From positions 124,001 through 188,000 of the forward strand of contig NZ_AP023182.1 in NCBI RefSeq assembly GCF_013426915.1: a DNA stretch of 64,000 nt, read 5' to 3'. Positions 63,825-64,000 of the stretch are shown one piece after another. Below the pieces are notes generated by a model that did no database searches, had not been told where the DNA came from, and was given only the letters and a program-made list of their open reading frames with translations. The stretch's first letter is position 1. Every line of letters begins with the position of its first letter. The position numbers and the translations under genes are program-made. This DNA is from Paraburkholderia sp. PGU19 (GTDB taxonomy: Bacteria > Pseudomonadota > Gammaproteobacteria > Burkholderiales > Burkholderiaceae).

Positions 63825-64000
63825 TGTGGATCTCTGGAGCACCCATCCAACGTTATCATCGGCGCGGCAGCGCGACTTGTCCATGCGGTTTCGCGCCTCG
63901 TTACCGCGAGTATCCAGACAGGCGTGTGCGATTGGACTTATTAAGTAGGCGAAACGAACATTGCGGCTTGGCCGGTATCGACCCCTCACATGTCCAGTCC

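Overview
The window looks like accessory DNA of a Burkholderiaceae bacterium, most likely Paraburkholderia, Caballeronia or a relative. This is inferred from the high-GC codon style, the family mix (polyamine-type ABC operon with EtfAB, ChrBA, aromatic-acid MFS plus extradiol dioxygenase, many small Burkholderia-type hypotheticals) and the loose gene packing. I see no rRNA, tRNA or CRISPR array. Intact operons alternate with a striking number of broken genes: premature stops, single-base frameshifts, head or tail fragments, and one inverted and fused gene. That pattern fits a secondary replicon or genomic island under decay.

Layout. 0-6 kb: broken phage-type Gp37/Gp68 gene, two small genes, an IS110 transposase with an internal stop, an MFS head fragment, an intact lysophospholipid-acyltransferase-like gene and a COG4705-like head fragment. 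6-11.4 kb: ModA-like binding protein, nitronate monooxygenase, small lipoprotein, and a dinucleotide-binding reductase divergent from a LysR gene. 11.4-17.5 kb: truncated SET gene, secreted unknown, glycosyltransferases (one fragment, one intact), an amidase lacking its head, small proteins. 17.5-21.5 kb: visibly AT-richer stretch with secreted proteins, a frameshifted beta-propeller and a GYD protein. 22-24 kb: GH27 alpha-galactosidase lipoprotein. 24.8-26.2 kb: aminotransferase broken by inversion and fused in frame to a second SET domain. 26.3-28 kb: unknown protein and IS3 remnant.

28.2-38.1 kb is the best-preserved functional block. On the minus strand lie a cupin gene (frameshifted), a two-domain FMN/FAD/Fe-S oxidoreductase, etfB and etfA. 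An XRE-cupin regulator sits beside them, and a Pot-type ABC importer (ATPase, binding protein, two permeases) is divergent. Two very similar AT-rich palindromes lie upstream of the catabolic operon and in the regulator/ABC divergent region, suggesting one regulon: import of an amine, oxidation by the flavoprotein, electrons to EtfAB.

38.5-45 kb: a BNR-repeat protein with a MoaD/ThiS partner, a run of tiny minus-strand genes including two zinc ribbons, and a junction zone of broken genes (DUF1643, TetR, pntB tail, murQ, CDF transporter tail). 45.6-51.3 kb: a chromate-resistance operon chrB-chrA-chrC(SOD) followed by an MFS gene, a YVTN propeller and a small secreted protein, with a duplicated palindrome abutting the chrB start. 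52-55 kb: aromatic-acid transporter and extradiol-type dioxygenase. 55-57.7 kb: RlpA-like lipoprotein, a secreted protein with a five-residue-repeat tail split by a frameshift, DnaA-box-like sites and a cyclase/TPR tail remnant. 57.8-59.3 kb: an intact IS110-family transposase with a structured 3' noncoding stretch that could encode its bridge RNA. 59.9-63.8 kb: a DUF4242 protein and a SAM-cyclase-ATPase-TPR giant.
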